Assembly: GCA_037974335.1 (NCBI GenBank)
Contig: CM075760.1
Coordinates: forward strand, 34,109,609-34,173,608
Length of the DNA: 64,000 bases
Source of the DNA: Prionace glauca
Taxonomy: Eukaryota > Chordata > Chondrichthyes > Carcharhiniformes > Carcharhinidae
Direction of reading: 5' to 3'
Program-made: the position numbers and the translations under genes
The notes under the pieces: model-generated
Told to the model about the DNA's origin: nothing
Database searches by the model: none
Seen by the model: only the letters and a program-made list of their open reading frames with translations
Part shown: piece after piece, positions 21,441-34,352 of the stretch
How the letters are laid out: every line of letters starts with the position of its first letter
Numbering within the stretch: position 1 is the stretch's first letter

Positions 21441-22449
21441 CTGGATGTCTTGGCCAGAGACCGTTCCCCACAGCAACACATCAAACTTTAATGTGACTGA
21501 TCAACCTGTATTTGGTATTTTAAGCTGAATGATCCAGCTCTTTAATAAGAATGACACAAATTACACTTCTCAGTCTCAAAGTTCATGCTCTGAATTTCCT
21601 ATCAGATGTTGATATTCATTTTTTCCTTGGCAGCAGAGGGTTAATCGACTTTGGGTTGCTTTTTTAGATAGAAATTGCTGAGATGTAATGATACATGTGT
21701 TCACTGCTGATTGGGGGAATCAGGGTCTGGTTGGCAAGGAGACCAACGGCAGCAGGAAGTGGGCCGAGCGTGCGGTTTCAGTCAAGAGGTCGCTGAGCCT
21801 CTCAGTTTGCTCAAAGACCAGAGCTTGTGGTTCAATCACCCGGGACTGGAAACTCCAGCAGTGAGATGGCAGTTAGGCAGGGCGGGGGGGAGGAGTGAGA
21901 GGCCAGATGTTGCCAACTGTCGACAAGCATGAATCTTTTCAGAGACTTTCCCAGCGACTGAAGCTGCAGGAGATTTCTGCATGAAGACAATATCAAAGGC
22001 ATACAGCCTCTGAACGATGAAACAGTTCTTTTCTTCGCCCTCTTTCCTATCTGTCCGGCAAAGGTTAAACATTCCGTCAGCTTCCACACCACTGCCCTCA
22101 TCACCCCTCCGACCCCCCCCCCCCCCACCTCCCCCCACATCCTCCCCCAAAGGGTCATATATGTTTCAAAAAATCATCACTCTGTCTTCTGCACTCCAAT
22201 GGACTCTATCCTATCTTTCCTCGTGTAACACCATCCCAAGTCCCCAATCCACTCAAGTGAAAACACTTGCTGCCCCGCTTTAAGAAAGAAAATCTGCAGA
22301 TTTGACACCGTCTGGCTTTCATGTGACTCCTGACACACAGCATTTTTATTCATTCATGAAAACATTGGCGTTTATTGTCCATCTCCAGTTGTCCTTGAGA
22401 ACAGTTGACAGTTAATTTTTTCCTCTTTTCCATTTCTGTGTCCATAACT
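21441..22449. other. About 1 kb without gene or clear repeat
   Basis: Open frames here have no recognisable homology. The only marked feature is a poly-C tract at about 22111-22124. The edge of the CR1 copy to the right is not sharp. Confidence 0.5.
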
Positions 22450-25400
22450 CTAAGGGTGGTCAGGTAAATGGCAGAATCCTTGGAGAGACGCGTCAGCTGC
22501 ATTAGGTGCAATATGTGGGAGTTCCTGGAGACAACGCGTCTCCCGAAAGTCCACATCTGCACCAAATGTCTGGAGTTGCAGCGTTTGAGGGCCCGGGTTA
22601 GGCAATTGGATCTACGTCTGGAAGATTTATTTCTAATCAGGGAGAATGAGGCAATACTGGATAGGAACCATGGTCACGTGGAGATCCCAGAGCCCTGGGG
22701 GGGGGGGGCGATGGGTGGGTTACTGTTAGGAAAGGGAAAAAGAAGAGTAATGGTACTAAGACCACCCCAGAGGTAGTCTTCCAACATATCAGGGGTAAGG
22801 CGATAACTGGAGTAGAAAGGGCAAGAGAGGAAGACCAGAATGCCTCAGAGGGAAGGAAGGGGGCTAGATGTCAGATAGTTCTGGGGGATGGGAGGGTTAA
22901 AGGAATTGATAGGCAGCTCTGTGGGCAAAAGCGGGACTCCAGGATGGTAGTCTTCCTCCCTGGAGCAGGGGTACAGGATGTTTCAGAGAGGGTAGAGGGA
23001 ATTTTGAAGGGCGAAGGGACCCAGGCTGATGTAATTATACACATAGGGGAGAACGACGTAGGAAGGAAGAGCAGGGGGGATATACGTAGGCAGTTTACTG
23101 AGTTCGGGGCCAGGCTGAAGTGCAGGGCCTCCAGGGTGGCATTCTCTGGGCTGCTGCCAGTGCCCGGTAACAGCGGGGCTAAGAATAATGAGATCCTACA
23201 GCTGAACGCGTAGCTGAGGGATTGGTGCAGGGCAGAGGGTTTTAGTTTTGTAGACCATTGGGAGGAATGGGATCGAATTTATTGGGCATTGGCACCAGTA
23301 TTGGGGTAGGTGGGACCTGTTCGGGCAGAATGGGGTTGGTCTGAATCATTCTGGGACCAGAGTTCTGGCAAATCGAGTAAAGAGGACTGTAGACAGGGCT
23401 TTAAACTAATTAGGGGGGGGGAGGGTGCGAGGGTAGGTGACGCTATGAGGTCTAAAGTTAAGGATAGGGTACAGGTAAGGGAAGAGGCCAAGGATGTCCC
23501 AATTGGTGGCGTTACGGCAAGTAGGGTCCAGGTGAAGGCTGGGATGAAAGCGTTTTATCTGAATGCACGAAGCATTCGGAATAAAGTGGATGAGCTGATG
23601 GCGCAGATCGACACAAATGGATACAATCTGGTGGCCATTACAGAGACTTGGCTGCAAGGTGACAGGGACTGGGAGATGAATGTACAGGGTTATCAAGTGT
23701 TTAGGAAGGATAGGCAGGAGGAAAGAGGGGGTGGCGTAGCTCTGCTGATTAAGGATAGTATCAAGGTGGTAGCAAGGGATGATATCGGAGCCAAGGAGCA
23801 GAAAGTGGAATCGTTGTGGGTAGAGATTAGGAACAGAAAAGGGAGGAAGACGCTAGTGGGTGTCGTCTATAGGCCCCCGAATAATGATCTGGAGGTGGGG
23901 CGGGCTGTTAACGCGCAAATAAGTGCAGCGTGCAGGAATGGGACGGCAGTAGTTATGGGAGATTTCAATCTGCTTATTGATTGGTCGACCCATGTTGGAC
24001 GAGGTGGGATCGAGGAGGAGTTCTTGGAATGCTGCCGGGATAATTTCCTTGAACAGTGTGTGTTGGAGCCGACGAGGGAGCGAGCTATCTTGGATCTGGT
24101 GCTATGTAATGAGGCGGGTAGAATTAGGGACCTTGCGGTGAAGGATCCTCTTGGAGAGAGTGATCATTGTATGGTAGAGTTTCTGGTGCAGATGGAGGAG
24201 GAGAAAGTGGGTTCCCAGACACGCGTCCTTTGTTTGAATAGAGGGGAGTATGGTAGGATGAGAGAAGAATTGGCGAATGTGGACTGGGGGAGCGTGTTGG
24301 AAGGTAGGTCTGCTGAGGAGCAGTGGAGGATCTTTAAGGAAATCTTTCTTGGTGCTCAGCAGAAATTTATTCCGATGGTTAAAAAGGACAGTAAGAGGAG
24401 AGGTAATAAGCCGTGGATAACGAAGGAGGTGAAGGAAAGTGTTAAATTAAAAGCGGAGGAGTTTAGAGTAGCTAAGAGCAGTGGGCGAGAAGAGGATTGG
24501 GAAAGGTTTAAATGTCAACAAAGATTGACAAAGAAATTGATAAAGGAGAGTAGGAGAAGCTATGAGGCTGGGCTAGCACTTAATATAAAAAATGATAGCA
24601 AGAGTTTTTATAAATATATAAAAAGGAAGAGGCTGGCTAGGGTAAACGTTGGTCCTTTAGAGGATGAGAAAGGGGAGCTAGTGGTAGGGGATGGGGATAT
24701 GGCTAAGGTCTTGAATAACTTTTTTGTTTCTATCTTCACGGAGGAGGACGTGAATAATTTGCCGGGTGTTAGCGATGGAAAGGTGGTAGGAATGGAGGGT
24801 CTTAATGACATTACTGTTACTAGATAGGTGGTGCTCGACAGACTGGAGGGGCTGATTGTGGACAAGTCCCCAGGACCGGATGGAATGCATCCGAGGGTTC
24901 TGAAAGAAATGGCAGAGGTGATAGTGGATGCCTTGGTGGTTATTTTCCAGACGTCGCTGGATTCCGGGGAAGTGCCGGAAGATTGGAAAACGCCATTGTT
25001 TAAGAAGGGTGCCAGGCAAAAGGCGGGGAATTATAGGCCGGTTAGTTTAACGTCTGTGGTAGGTAAAATGTTAGAAACCGTCATTAAGGAGGAAATAGCG
25101 AGGCATCTTGAGGGGAATTGCTTGATAGGGCGGACGCAACACGGTTTCATTAAAAGGAAGTCGTGTCTGACAAATTTACTGGAGTTCTATGAGGATGTGT
25201 CCAGGGCAGTGGATAGAGGAGAGCCGGTGGATGTGGTCTTTCTGGATTTTCAGAAGACGTTTGACAAGGTACCTCACAAGAGGTTATTGCAGAAGGTCAG
25301 CGGACATGGAGTTGGGGGTAGGGTGTTAGCGTGGATAGAGGATTGGTTGTCAAATAGGAGGTAGAGAGTGAGGGTCAAGGGATGCTATTCGGATTGGCGG

Positions 25401-26432
25401 TTGGTGACTAGTGGGGTGCCCCAGGGGTCGGTGCTGGGGCCTCAGCTATTTACCATTTATATAGATGATCTGGAGGAGGGAACCGAGTGTAGGGTGTCGA
25501 AATTTGCTGATGACACCAAGATTGGGGGAAAGGCAAATTGTGCGGAGGGTGTGGAGAGTCTGCAGAAGGATTTAGATAGGCTGGGCGAATGGGCCAGGAA
25601 ATGGCAAATGGAATTTAATGTTGGCAAGTGTGAGGTGGTCCACTTTGGTAGGAGGAATGGCAGGAAGGACTATTACTTACGGGGCGAAAAACTGCAGCAG
25701 GCGACGGTGCAGAGGGACCTCGGGGTCCTTGTGCATGAGTCGCAAAAACCCAGCTTGCAGGTGCAGCAGGTGGTCAGGAAGGCGAATGGGATGCTGGCCT
25801 TCATAGCGAGGGGGATTGAATATAAAAGTAGGGAGGTCTTGCTACAGCTGTATAGGGCATTGGTGAGACCACAGCTGGAGTACTGTGTGCAGTTTTGGGC
25901 GCCGCACCTGCGCAAGGATATTTTGGCCCTGGAGGGAGTGCAGAGGAGGTTTACTCGGCTGATACCGGAGTTGAGGGGTTTGAGCTATGAGGAGAGGCTG
26001 AATAAACTAGACTTGTACTCGTTAGAGTTTAGAAGAATGAGGGGAGATCTCATTGAGACGTATAAGATGATGAATGGGATGGATAGGATAGAGGTGGAGA
26101 GACTCTTCCCGCTCAAAAAAGACAGTAGGACTAGGGGGCACAGCCTCAAGATAAAGGGGGGGCGGTTTAGAACAGAGTTGAGGAGGAACTTCTTCACTCA
26201 AACGGTGGTGAATCTCGGGAATTCTCTGCCCGTTGAAGTGGTGGAGGCTGCCTCGCTAAATATTTTTAAGAAACGGGTTGATGGGTTTTTGATAAGAGAA
26301 GGGATTAAGGGTTATGGGGAGAGGGCGGGAAGGTGGAGCTGAGTCACGACAGATCAGCCATGATCTTATTGAATGGCGGGGCAGGCTCGAAGGGCCAGAT
26401 GGCCTACTCCTGCTCCTATTTCTTATGTTCTT
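22450..26432 (+). mobile_element. Nearly full-length young CR1 LINE (copy A)
   Basis: Both CR1 ORFs are present. ORF1 (from 22468) shows a zinc-binding CIRCNMWEFLE ... HICTKCLELQR pair of CxxC motifs, a coiled-coil-like stretch, and, in another frame, an esterase-type piece with HIGENDVG (22944-23213). ORF2 follows in one frame (23310-26342): endonuclease from 23544 (LNARSIRNK, ITETWL, GDFNLL, SDHCMVEF), reverse transcriptase (YRPVSLTSVVGKMLE, GVPQGSVLGPQ, FADDTK) and C-terminal region. It has two in-frame TAG stops (24825 and 25362) and lacks 9 bp beside TPLFKKGA compared with copy B. The 3' end has repeated ttcttatg octamers, a CR1 hallmark. Confidence 0.92.
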
Positions 26433-29400
26433 ATGTTCTTTGTGAGGGAAGGGTCCCTGTACAAGTGGGATAGGGAACATTTAAATGGAAAGAGCACACA
26501 TATTTTAGCTGGGAGGTTAGCTGGAGTGTTTCGGCAGGGTTTAAACTAATATGGAGGGGGGCGGGTGGGGAGGAGACAGATAGTTCAGTAGGCACTGGGA
26601 TTGGGAGTGAGCTGAGTGACAGGGTAAGTCTAGATGATAGGAAAATCTCCCAGGAGAAGGAGGATCAAGTATGCCTGTCGGTCGTCAGTGCATCTGTTTT
26701 AATGCGAGGAGAGTGGCGGGTAAAACGGATGAATTTAAGGACTTAATGTTTGCGAGGAATTTAGATGTGGTGGCAGTGACGGAGACATGGTTAAAGGAAG
26801 GGCAGGACTGGCAGCTAAATATTCCTGGGTGTAAATGTTTTAGGCACGACAGGGGAGGGTCGAAAAGAGGAGGGGGAGTGCTCCCTAACTGTTCGTTAGG
26901 GAGCACATCACAGTGGTGCAGTGGGAGGATAATACAGAGGGGTTAGGAATTGAGTCTCTGTGGGTGGAGTGGAGGAACAGGAAGGGAGCGATTACTATGC
27001 CAGGGGTGTTCTACAGAGCGCCCGCCAGCTCGCGGGCAGTGGAAGAGGGTATATATAGACATTTTGGATAAGTGTAGGAAGAACAGGGTTGTTGTAGTGG
27101 GAGATTTTAATCTCCCTGGGGTGGATTGGATGGTGCCTACAGCTGGGGCTTCGGACGGAGAGGAATTCGTAAGACGTGTACTGGAAGGGTCCTTGGAACA
27201 GTATTTAGATAGCCCTACTAGAGAGGAGGCTATACTGGATTTAGTTCTGGGCAATGTGCAGGGTCAGGTGGTTGAGGTTGCAGTAGGTGAACATGTGGCT
27301 AACAGTGACCACAACTCTCTCTACTTTAGAGTACTAATGGAAGATGATGAGTGCTGCCCTAAGCGGAGGGTGCTAAATGGGGGAAGGCTGGGTACAGCCG
27401 GATTAGGCAGGAGCTTAGGGATACAGACTGGGATAGGCTGTTGGAGGGCAAGTCCACATTAGGCATGTGAGAGTCTTTCAAGGGAAAACTGAAATGGTTG
27501 TAGGAAAGGCATGTGCCGGTTAAGAGGAAGGATGGGAAAGGTAGGATTAGAGAGCCGTGGATTATTAGAGATATTGAGGACTTTGTCAGGAAGAAACGAG
27601 AGGCGTATGTTAGGCCTAAACAACTGGGAATGGAGAGAGCGATGGAGGAATACAGAGAGAGTAGGAGGGATCTCAAAAGGGGAGTTAGGAGGGCAAAAAG
27701 GGGGCATGAAATGGCTTTGGCAGGTAGGATTAAGGAAAATCCAAAGGCGTTTTACTCCTATGTCAGGAACAAAAGGGTGGCTAGGGGTAAAATCGGTCTT
27801 CTCAGGGACAGAAGAGGGGAAATGTGCTTAGAGTCCAAGGGAGCGGGGGAGATCCTGAATGAATACTTTGCGTCAGTATTCACGAAGGAAAGGGGCTTGG
27901 TGACTGGTACAGTCTTCGAGGGAGCTGTAGACCAATTGAAGGAGCTATCTGTTATGAGGGAAGAAGTGTTAGGGCTTTTAGGTAGCATTAAAACTGATAA
28001 ATCTCCGGGGCCTTATGGCATTTATCCTCGGCTGCTTAGGGAGGCGAGAGATGAAATTGCTGGGCCTCTGACGCAAATCTTTGTCTCTTCTTTGGACACA
28101 GGTGAGGTCCCCGAGGACTGGAGGATAGTGAGTGTGGTACCGTTGATTAAAAAGGGTAGGAGGGATAACCCGGGTAACTATAGGCCGGTGAGTTTGACGT
28201 CAGTGGTGGGCAAGTTGATGCAGAGGATTCTTAGGGATAGGATGTATGAGCAATTCGCGCGTTGCGATCTGATTAGGGATACGCAGCATGGCATTGCAAG
28301 GGGGAAGTCTTGCCTTACGAATCTGGTAGAATTTTTTGAGGAGGTGACAAAAACGATCAACAAAGGACGAGCCGTTGATGTCATCTATATGGATTTCAGT
28401 AAACCGTTTGACAAACTCCCTCCTGGTATGTTGGTTGAAAAGATTAAGGCTCAAGGAATACAAGGCCAGATATCTAAATGGGTTGACAACTGGCATGCTA
28501 AGAGGAAACAGACAGTAGTAGTGGAAGGGTCCTTTTCTAGCTGGAGGTCTGTCACTAGTGGTGTGTCGCAGGGCTCAGTACTGGGACGTCTTCTTTTTGT
28601 CTTATATATAAATGAGTTGGAAGAGGGAGTAAGTGGTGTGATCAGCAAATTTGCAGATGACACTAAGATGGCTGGATTGGCGGGCAGTGAGGAGCAGTGT
28701 CTGGCAATACAACAGGATATAGATAGGCTGGAATATTGGGCAGATATATGGCAAATGGAGTTTAATCCTGATAAATGTGAAGTGATGCATTTTGGCCGAA
28801 ATAATGTTTGGAGGAGTTATATGATAAAGGGTAGACCTATAAAGATTATGGAAACGCAGCGGGACCTGGGGGTGCAAGTGCACAAGTCTTTGAATGTGGC
28901 AGTACAAGTGGAGAAGGTTGTGGAGAAAGCTGATGGTATGTTAGCCTTTATAGGAAGGGGTATAGAGTACAAGAGCTGGAGCCTAATGTTGCAGTTGTGT
29001 AGAACGTTGGTTTGGATTACTGCGTCCAGTTCTGGTCGCCTTACTACCAGAAAGACGTGGAGACCATGAGAGAGTGCAGAGGAGGTTTACCAGGATGCTG
29101 CCTGATATGGAAGGACTGGGTTATGAGGAAAGATTGGGCAAACTGGGGCTGTTTTCCCTTGAAAAACGGCGACTGAGGGGAGATCTAACAGATGTATATA
29201 TGATTATGAAGGTTATAGATAGAGTAAACAGTGGTAAGCGTTTTCCTATGTTAGAAGCTCACAGTACGAGGGGCCTCGGGCTTACGGTGAGGGGGCAGAG
29301 GTATAACACGGTTGTTAGAGGGAGGTTTTTCACACCGAGGGTAGTGGGGATATGGAATGCTCTGCCAAGCAAGGTGTTGGAGACAGGCACGCTGGAGTTG

Positions 29401-29466
29401 TTTAAGAGTTACTGAGGCAGGCACATGAGTGGATTGGAGATGGAAGGATATAGGAGATTGTATTAA
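26433..29466 (+). mobile_element. Older CR1-like LINE, second family member
   Basis: It starts directly at the 3' end of copy A. Endonuclease pieces (AVTETWLKEGQDWQLN from 26671; GDFNLPGVDW and NSDHNSLYF, 26950-27462) shift frame before a long reverse transcriptase ORF (27513-29069) with YRPVSLTSVVGKLMQRI, MDFSKPFDKLP, VSQGSVLG and FADDTKMAG. A further C-terminal piece is at 29074-29415. The 3' tail is missing or unlike copy A. It has few breaks for its divergence, so it is of middle age. Confidence 0.85.
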
Positions 29467-29734
29467 ATAAAGTTCAGTAGCCTTGGGACATCCCTGGTAA
29501 TGTACAAGGATGTGCAATTATACTAATGTTTTTCTCTTTTAATTCACAAGTTTTAAGTCGGTCCGCCTTGTTGTCCAACGAGGGGCATACACGCGATGGG
29601 TCGTACAAGCGCTGCTCTTGGATGTTCGAGAATAGCCTAGTACTTCATGTCGTTAGTGTACGCTTAAACTGGAGCCGATGCTGCAACACGACAGCTCAGT
29701 GACTATCACTGTTTGCTGTTCAGACACATGGATT
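29467..29734. other. Short unassigned stretch
   Basis: No gene, recombination signal or known repeat seen. Confidence 0.4.
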
Positions 29735-30735
29735 TGGGCCAGTGTCTGTGGGAGTTTGCGCATTCTCCCTGTTGTAGGTAAAGATACCTCTGAGACGAAT
29801 TGTGAGTCACAGTACAGCAGTTTATTCAAAAGCTTTTGGGAGATAGACCTGTCACCTAACAATGGTTCCCCAGGCATCTCCCCGAACACAAGTTAAGAGC
29901 ACATATTTATACCCCCCCCCCCACCCCCCAGTCACGTACGCATCTTCTCATTCTCAGTTGGTTCCCAGGTTGTGGGTTGTCCTCCATCATGGGAACATGG
30001 CTGCCTCAGCATTTCTTCATGGTTATCTCAAGGCCGCAATTGACGTGTGTGATTAGCCCTTAGCTAACGTACAGACCGACAAGACAGGTTAAACTTAACG
30101 GGCCGGTATAACAATCTGTGCTCATAAGTTGTATAATATGTTAGTACATGACACATAAGCGGTATATAGTGAATATTTATATGAAATATATTTAGGACAT
30201 ACAGGTTTCCCTATATTAGGCGAAAGTCCAAGAAATTAAAGGCACAACATAACTACAAGCTGGGCCAACAACATTTCTAAGCGGGCTTATCATAAACTTG
30301 TGTATAATAACAAGAGCAGCTGCCGTCTCTCTGTCTGAGTCACCTGAAACTTGTGTAAAACAACAAGGGCACTGAGCAGTCTGGGCGCACGAAAACAAAG
30401 TTACATTTATCTGAAATATATGAAAACAGTCTGCATCTAGGCTACTGGATATTTTTCTCATTCTCTCATGTGTTACAAAGTTTATTAACTCATTCCCGAC
30501 GACACTCTCCGTGCTTGCGTGGGGGTGCTCCGGTTTCCTCCCACACCCCAAAGATTTGCTATTATGGTAATTGGAGGTAATAAATTGTCCCTAAATTAGT
30601 TTTCCCTCAATGTGGAATGCCATAAACATAGATAAGGGTCATGGGTGGAGGGGGACTGGTAATGTTAAAATGGCGGCGCGGGCTCGTTGGGCCGAAGGGC
30701 CTGTTTCCCGGGCTGTTTTTGTTCTTTGTTCTTTG
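29735..30735 (+). mobile_element. HE1-like SINE interrupted by an LTR-like insertion
   Basis: SINE body at 29735-29769 (gtgggagtttgcgcattctc) resumes at 30505 (gggggtgctccggtttcctc) and runs to the type A tail gggccgaagggcctgtttcc near 30690-30730. The inserted block is listed separately. Confidence 0.7.
29770..30504. mobile_element. Solo-LTR-like fossil
   Basis: A block of about 735 bp starts TGTTG and ends CGACA, sits cleanly inside a SINE, and has the short repeat tctcc on both sides (29764-29768 and 30506-30510). It has a TATA-like atatttata near 29900. Size, TG...CA ends and lack of coding sequence fit a solo LTR of a retrovirus-like or Gypsy-like element. The family is not determined, and other insertion types are possible. 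Confidence 0.4.
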
Positions 30736-31010
30736 TCAACCACACTGATGTGGCTCTAGACTCATGTGTTGGTCAAACCAGGTAAGCATTGCAGATTTCC
30801 TTCCCTAAAGGATATAGTGACCCAGATGGCTTTTTTTCTGAGAATTGACAATGATATCACTGTCATCAGTAGATTCGAAATTTCAGGTATTTTTATTGAA
30901 TTGGGTTTCAAACGCAGGACCCCAGAACATTGGCTGAGTTTTTGGGTTGATACTCTAGCGATAATATTACTACACCATCCGCCCCCCCAACCCCGGTTGA
31001 CTGTTAACTA
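30736..31010 (-). mobile_element. tRNA-derived SINE, reversed
   Basis: A partial reversed copy of the 3230-3560 family (tttccttccctaaaggatat; reversed tRNA-like head near aaacgcaggaccccagaac). Confidence 0.65.
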
Positions 31011-31065
31011 ACACCTGAGATGGCCATCAGCAAACTATACTGTTCAAATGCAATTAGCAAGAGCA

Positions 31066-31300
31066 ACACAAAACCAGAAAATGCTGGAAAAGTTCTGCAG
31101 CTCTGACATCATCTGTGAAGAGAGAATAGTGTTAACGTTTTGAGTACGGATGGCCCTGACGAATCGTCATTGAGACTCGAAACTTTGGCTCTATTTTCCC
31201 TCAGCAGGTGCTGGGAGACCCACTGAGATGTTTCAGAATGTTCTGTTTTTGTTTTGAATTGTAGAATCCGCAGTAATTTGTGTTTCGGACCAGCAACAAT
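31066..31300. repeat. Fold-back repeat (inverted arms)
   Basis: The left arm (cagaaaatgctgg, then gaagagagaatagtg) is the imperfect reverse complement of the right arm (gactcgaaactttggctcta, then cagcaggtgctgggag, then tgttctgttttt). Each arm is about 75-100 bp. One arm alone occurs near 3690. Transcribed, it could form a hairpin. Confidence 0.7.
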
Positions 31301-31664
31301 TTTTGGCCTTGCGAACAACACTCATAGCCAAATGAATGAAAATTATTGAGAAAGAATCCATGAATTAACAAGTATATGTTTAATTACTTCTTCAGGCAGC
31401 AACCATTAATGAATGAAATGAAAATGTTGCACTCCAGTCAATACTGTCACTCATCCGGTTTATGTATTAAACAACGAGGCTATTCGGCCTAACGAGCACA
31501 CGTTTGCTATCTCAGTGAGCTAAAAAACACCCGACTGCATTTGACGTTGACACATGTCCCTCTGCATGTTATATTTTCGATTTTGCAAAAATTCTCTTTT
31601 GAAAGTCACCACGGAAAATGTTTAATCTGGTCTTTGAGACAACGAATCCCAGAGACTAACAGCT
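31301..31664. other. Unassigned stretch
   Basis: No gene or clear repeat is seen. Confidence 0.4.
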
Positions 31665-34352
31665 GGCGAGGGACAGGGATGGAGGCAAAAGAGGTGGGGG
31701 AGCGGCACTGTTGTGTCTTTGTTGATCAGGGATAGTGTCATGGCTGTAGAGAAGGTGGACACCGTGGAGGGATTGTCTACGGAGTCTCTGCGGGTGGAAG
31801 TTCGGAACAGCAAGGGGTCAATAACTTTACTGAGTGTTTTCTATAGGTCACCCAATAGTAACAGGGTTGTTAAAGAGCAGGTAGGGAAACAGATCCTGGA
31901 AAGATGCAATAATAACAGAGTTGTCGTGATGGGAGACATTAATTTCCCAAAATTGGAATATCCCTAGGGTAAGGAGTTTGGGTGGGGAGGAGTGTGTTAG
32001 GTGTGTTCAGGAGGGTTTTCTGACACAGAATGCGGATAAGCCTACACGAGGAGAAGCTGTACTCGATCTGGTATTGGTTAATGAACCTGGACAGGTATCA
32101 GATCTCTCAGTGGGAGGGTATTTCGGGATATTGATCATAACTCTATCTCCTTTACACTGACATTGGAGAGGGATAGGATCAGGCAAGCTAGGAAAGTGTT
32201 TATCTGGAGTAAGGGGAAATATGAAGACATCAGGCAGGAAAGTAGAGACATGAATCTGAAGGACGTATTCTCGGGGAATTGTACTGAAGAAAGGTGGTAG
32301 ATTATCAAGGGATGTTTGTCTGGAGTTCTGCACGACAACGTTTCTATGAGACAGGGAGGTTATGGTCGGTTACAGGAACCGTAGCGCACAAAAGTTGTAA
32401 CAAATCCAGTCAAAATAAAAGAAAAGCGTACAAAAGGTTCAGGGAGCTAGGTAATGTTAGGGATCTACAGGAGTATACGGCTTGTAGGAAGGAACTTAAG
32501 AAGAAAATTAGGAGAGCCCGAAGGAGTCATGAGAAGGCCTTGGTAGGTAAGATTAAGGAAAATCCTAAGGCGTTCTACAAATATGTGAAGAGTAAAAGGA
32601 TGAGATGCGAATGAATAGGACCTATAAAATGTGACGGTTTGTATTGAACTGGTAGAAGTAGCAGAGGTGCTCAATGAATACTTTATTTCAGTATTCAGTG
32701 TGGAAAAAAATCTTGGTGGTTGTAGTGTAGGTTTGCGGCGGGCTGAAAAGCTTGAGTGTGTGGACATTAGGAAAGAAGATGTGTTGGAGCTTTTGAATGT
32801 ATCAAGATAGATAAGTCACTGGGACCGGATGTATTCCAGGTTACTGCGGGAGGCGAGGGAAAAGATTGCAGAGCCTCTGGCGATGATTTTTGCATCAATG
32901 ATGGAGATGGGAGAGGTTCTGGAGAATTGGAGGATTGCGGTTCCTATTTTCAAGAAAAGGAACAGAAGTAGCCCAGGAAATTATCGACTGGTGAGTCTGA
33001 CCTCAGTGGTTCGTAAGTTGATGGCAAAGACCCTGACAGACAGCATTTATGAACATTTAGAGAAATAGAGTATGATCAAAAGTAGTCAGCACGGCTTTGT
33101 TAAAGGCAGATCGTGCCTTACAAGCCTGGTTGAGGTTTTTGAAAATGTGACTAAACACATTGACGAAGGAAGAGCGGTGAATGTGGTTCATATGGACTTC
33201 AGCAAGGCATTCGAGGTCCCCCATGCAAGACTTATAGCGAAAATGAGGGGGCATGGGATCAAAGGGGACATTGCTTTGATGATCCAAAACCGGCTTGCCC
33301 ACAGAAGGCAGAGAGCGGTTGTAGATGGGTCTTTTTCTGAATGGATGTTGGTCACCAGTGGAGTGCGCCAAGGATCTGTTCTGGGACCCTTGCTGTTTGT
33401 AAGTTTTATAAATGACCTGGATGAGGAAGTGGGGGGATAGGTTGGTAAGTTCGCCGGTGACACGAAGGTCTGAGGTGTTGTGGATATTCTGGAGGGATGT
33501 CAGAAGTTGCAGCGTGACATAAATAGGATGCAAGACTGGGTGGAGAAGTGACAGATGGACTTCAACCTGGATAACAGTGTAGTGTAGTGGTACATTTTGG
33601 CAGGTCAAATGGGATGAAGGAATATAATAATAAGGGTAAGACTCTTAGCAGTGTGGAAGATCAGAAGGAACTTGGGGTCCGGTTTCATAGGACTCTCAAA
33701 TCGGCTTCGCAGGTAGAGAATGTGGTTAAGAAGGCGTATAGTGTACTAGCCTTCAGCAATCGAGGAATTGAGTTTAGGCGTCGGGAGATAATGCTGCAGC
33801 TTTATAAGACCCTAGTCAGACCCCACTTGGAGTACTGTGCTCAGTTCTGGTCGCCTCATTGGAGGAAAGATATGGAAGCCATTGAAAGGGTGTAGAGGAG
33901 ATTTACAAGGACGTTACTTAGATTGGGTGGCATGCCTTATGAGGATAGGTTGAGAGAGCTCGATCTTTTCTCCTTAGAGAGACGAAGGATGAGAGCGGAC
34001 CTGATAGAGGTGTCTAAGATGTTGAGAGGTATTGATCAGCTCGACTCTCAGAGGCTTTTCCCCAGGGCTGAAATGGCTGCCACAAGAGGACGCAGGTATA
34101 AGGTGCCTGAAAGTGTGTACAGAGGAGATGTCAGGGGTAAGTTTTTCACTCAGTGTGTGCTGGGTGAGTGGCTGCCATCGGTGGTGGTGGAGGCAAATTC
34201 GTTCGTGTCTTTTAGAAGACTTCTGGATGAGTACATGGGACTTAATAGGATTAAGGTTTATAGGTAAGCCTAATAGGTAGAGATAAGATTGGCGCAACTT
34301 GTGGGCTGAAGGGCCTGTTTGGGCTGTAGTTTTTCTGTAATTCTATTATTCT
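31665..34352 (+). mobile_element. Old CR1-like LINE, most of ORF2
   Basis: Pieces in order: endonuclease (SLLIRDSVMAVEKVDTVEG from 31713; VVVMGDINFPKLEYP), linker (SHEKALVGKIKENPKAFYKY, 32294-32614), reverse transcriptase (NYRLVSLTSVVRKLM, 32829-33068; [14 protein letters not shown] and [12 protein letters not shown], 33072-33440) and C-terminal region (33587-34267). The tail ggcctgtttgggctgtag then attctattattctaa resembles the SINE type A tail. It has at least six frame breaks. Confidence 0.85.

Noticed and set aside
23310-26342. Long plus-strand ORFs as host genes (also 27513-29069, 46685-48839, 57013-58029)
   Set aside because: They carry endonuclease and reverse transcriptase motifs and CR1 3' tails, so they are LINEs.
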